Origin: Herbaspirillum hiltneri N3 | Lineage (GTDB): Bacteria; Pseudomonadota; Gammaproteobacteria; Burkholderiales; Burkholderiaceae_D | Direction: 5' to 3' | Length of the DNA: 64,000 nucleotides | NCBI RefSeq assembly: GCF_001267925.1 | Contig: NZ_CP011409.1 | Coordinates: 3,782,001-3,846,000, forward strand | Shown here: positions 63,735 to 64,000 of the stretch, in pieces | Numbering within the stretch: position 1 is the stretch's first letter | Layout of the letters: the number at the start of each line of letters is the position of its first letter | Position numbers and translations under genes: made by a program | Notes under the pieces: generated by a model | Told to the model about the DNA's origin: nothing | The model's database searches: none | What the model saw: only the letters and a program-made list of their open reading frames with translations

Positions 63735-64000
63735 TCAACCAGCGTCTTGCTGGAGTTTTTCCTTGATTTGCGTCGCCGGCAAACACACCGTAAAACGCGT
63801 TCCCACGCCGATCTCGCTCTGGACATCGATGCGGCCGCCATGCTTTTGCACGATCCCATAAGACAGTGACAGGCCCAGCCCGGTGCCACTGCCGATCGGC
63901 TTGGTCGTGAAGAACGGTTCAAAGATGCGCGACAAGTTTTCCGGAGGAATACCGCATCCGGTGTCCTCCACCTGGATATAGACCCAATCCTCCTTGCATT
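63735..64000 (-). CDS. Histidine kinase, C-terminal fragment (cut by window edge)
   Basis: The frame is open to the right edge; about 87 C-terminal residues are visible: [46 protein letters not shown]. This is the G1-F-G2 part of a kinase ATPase domain very like the other two kinases here, ending 27 bp before the REC-HD-GYP gene start. The N-terminal sensor part lies beyond the window. Confidence 0.88.
   Translation of the reverse strand, partial: CKEDWVYIQVEDTGCGIPPENLSRIFEPFFTTKPIGSGTGLGLSLSYGIVQKHGGRIDVQSEIGVGTRFTVCLPATQIKEKLQQDAG

Overview
The window reads as chromosomal DNA of a high-GC betaproteobacterium. The NAD-dependent fdsGBACD formate dehydrogenase, the tartrate/hydroxyacid genes with paired LysR regulators, and a Burkholderiales-type aryl polyene cluster suggest order Burkholderiales, probably Oxalobacteraceae close to Herbaspirillum. 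That placement is inference from gene content; no 16S gene is present.

Layout. 1-2.1 kb: the 3' end of a GMC flavoprotein dehydrogenase with a cytochrome c partner, then an IS-like inverted repeat next to a dead cytochrome c gene. 2.2-6.7 kb: a LysR regulator divergent from a LeuC/LeuD-type hydro-lyase pair and a 2-hydroxycarboxylate transporter, which looks like a hydroxyacid utilisation unit. 6.8-16.2 kb: the complete fdsGBACD operon, a small membrane protein, an OFA-family (oxalate/formate) transporter, and a divergent ModE-like regulator with a binding-protein domain. 16.3-19.5 kb: a LysR regulator divergent from tartrate dehydrogenase and an orphan TRAP binding protein. 19.6-22.4 kb: two small genes, a KimA-like potassium/amino-acid permease and tRNA-Leu(CAA).

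22.7-40.7 kb, the most distinctive part: a tightly overlapping plus-strand aryl polyene (APE) operon of 20 genes. It has a ketosynthase/chain-length-factor pair, a second ketosynthase, two ACPs, a fused acyl ligase-dehydratase, a stand-alone dehydratase, a ketoreductase, a thioesterase, acyl- and glycosyltransferases, LolA-like and MMPL export proteins, a lipoprotein and its own phosphopantetheinyl transferase. Two additions matter: an MIO-type aromatic amino acid ammonia-lyase, which could make the aryl starter from an amino acid, and a flavin-dependent halogenase-like protein with the WxWxIP signature and a candidate catalytic lysine. Together they suggest a halogenated, xanthomonadin-like pigment anchored in the outer membrane.

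40.7-50.1 kb: a minus-strand operon (RpiR regulator, isoaspartyl peptidase, GsiABCD-type peptide ABC importer, DmpA-type P1 aminopeptidase, M55 D-aminopeptidase) for uptake and hydrolysis of unusual peptides. 50.5-55.8 kb: a glyoxalase-fold protein divergent from a LysR - MFS permease - DUF2848 - amidase unit. 55.8-64 kb: a minus-strand signalling cluster with three histidine kinases (one cut by the window edge), a secreted sugar-type binding protein, an HDOD protein, a small accessory protein, a REC-PAS regulator and a REC protein with a degenerate HD-GYP domain.
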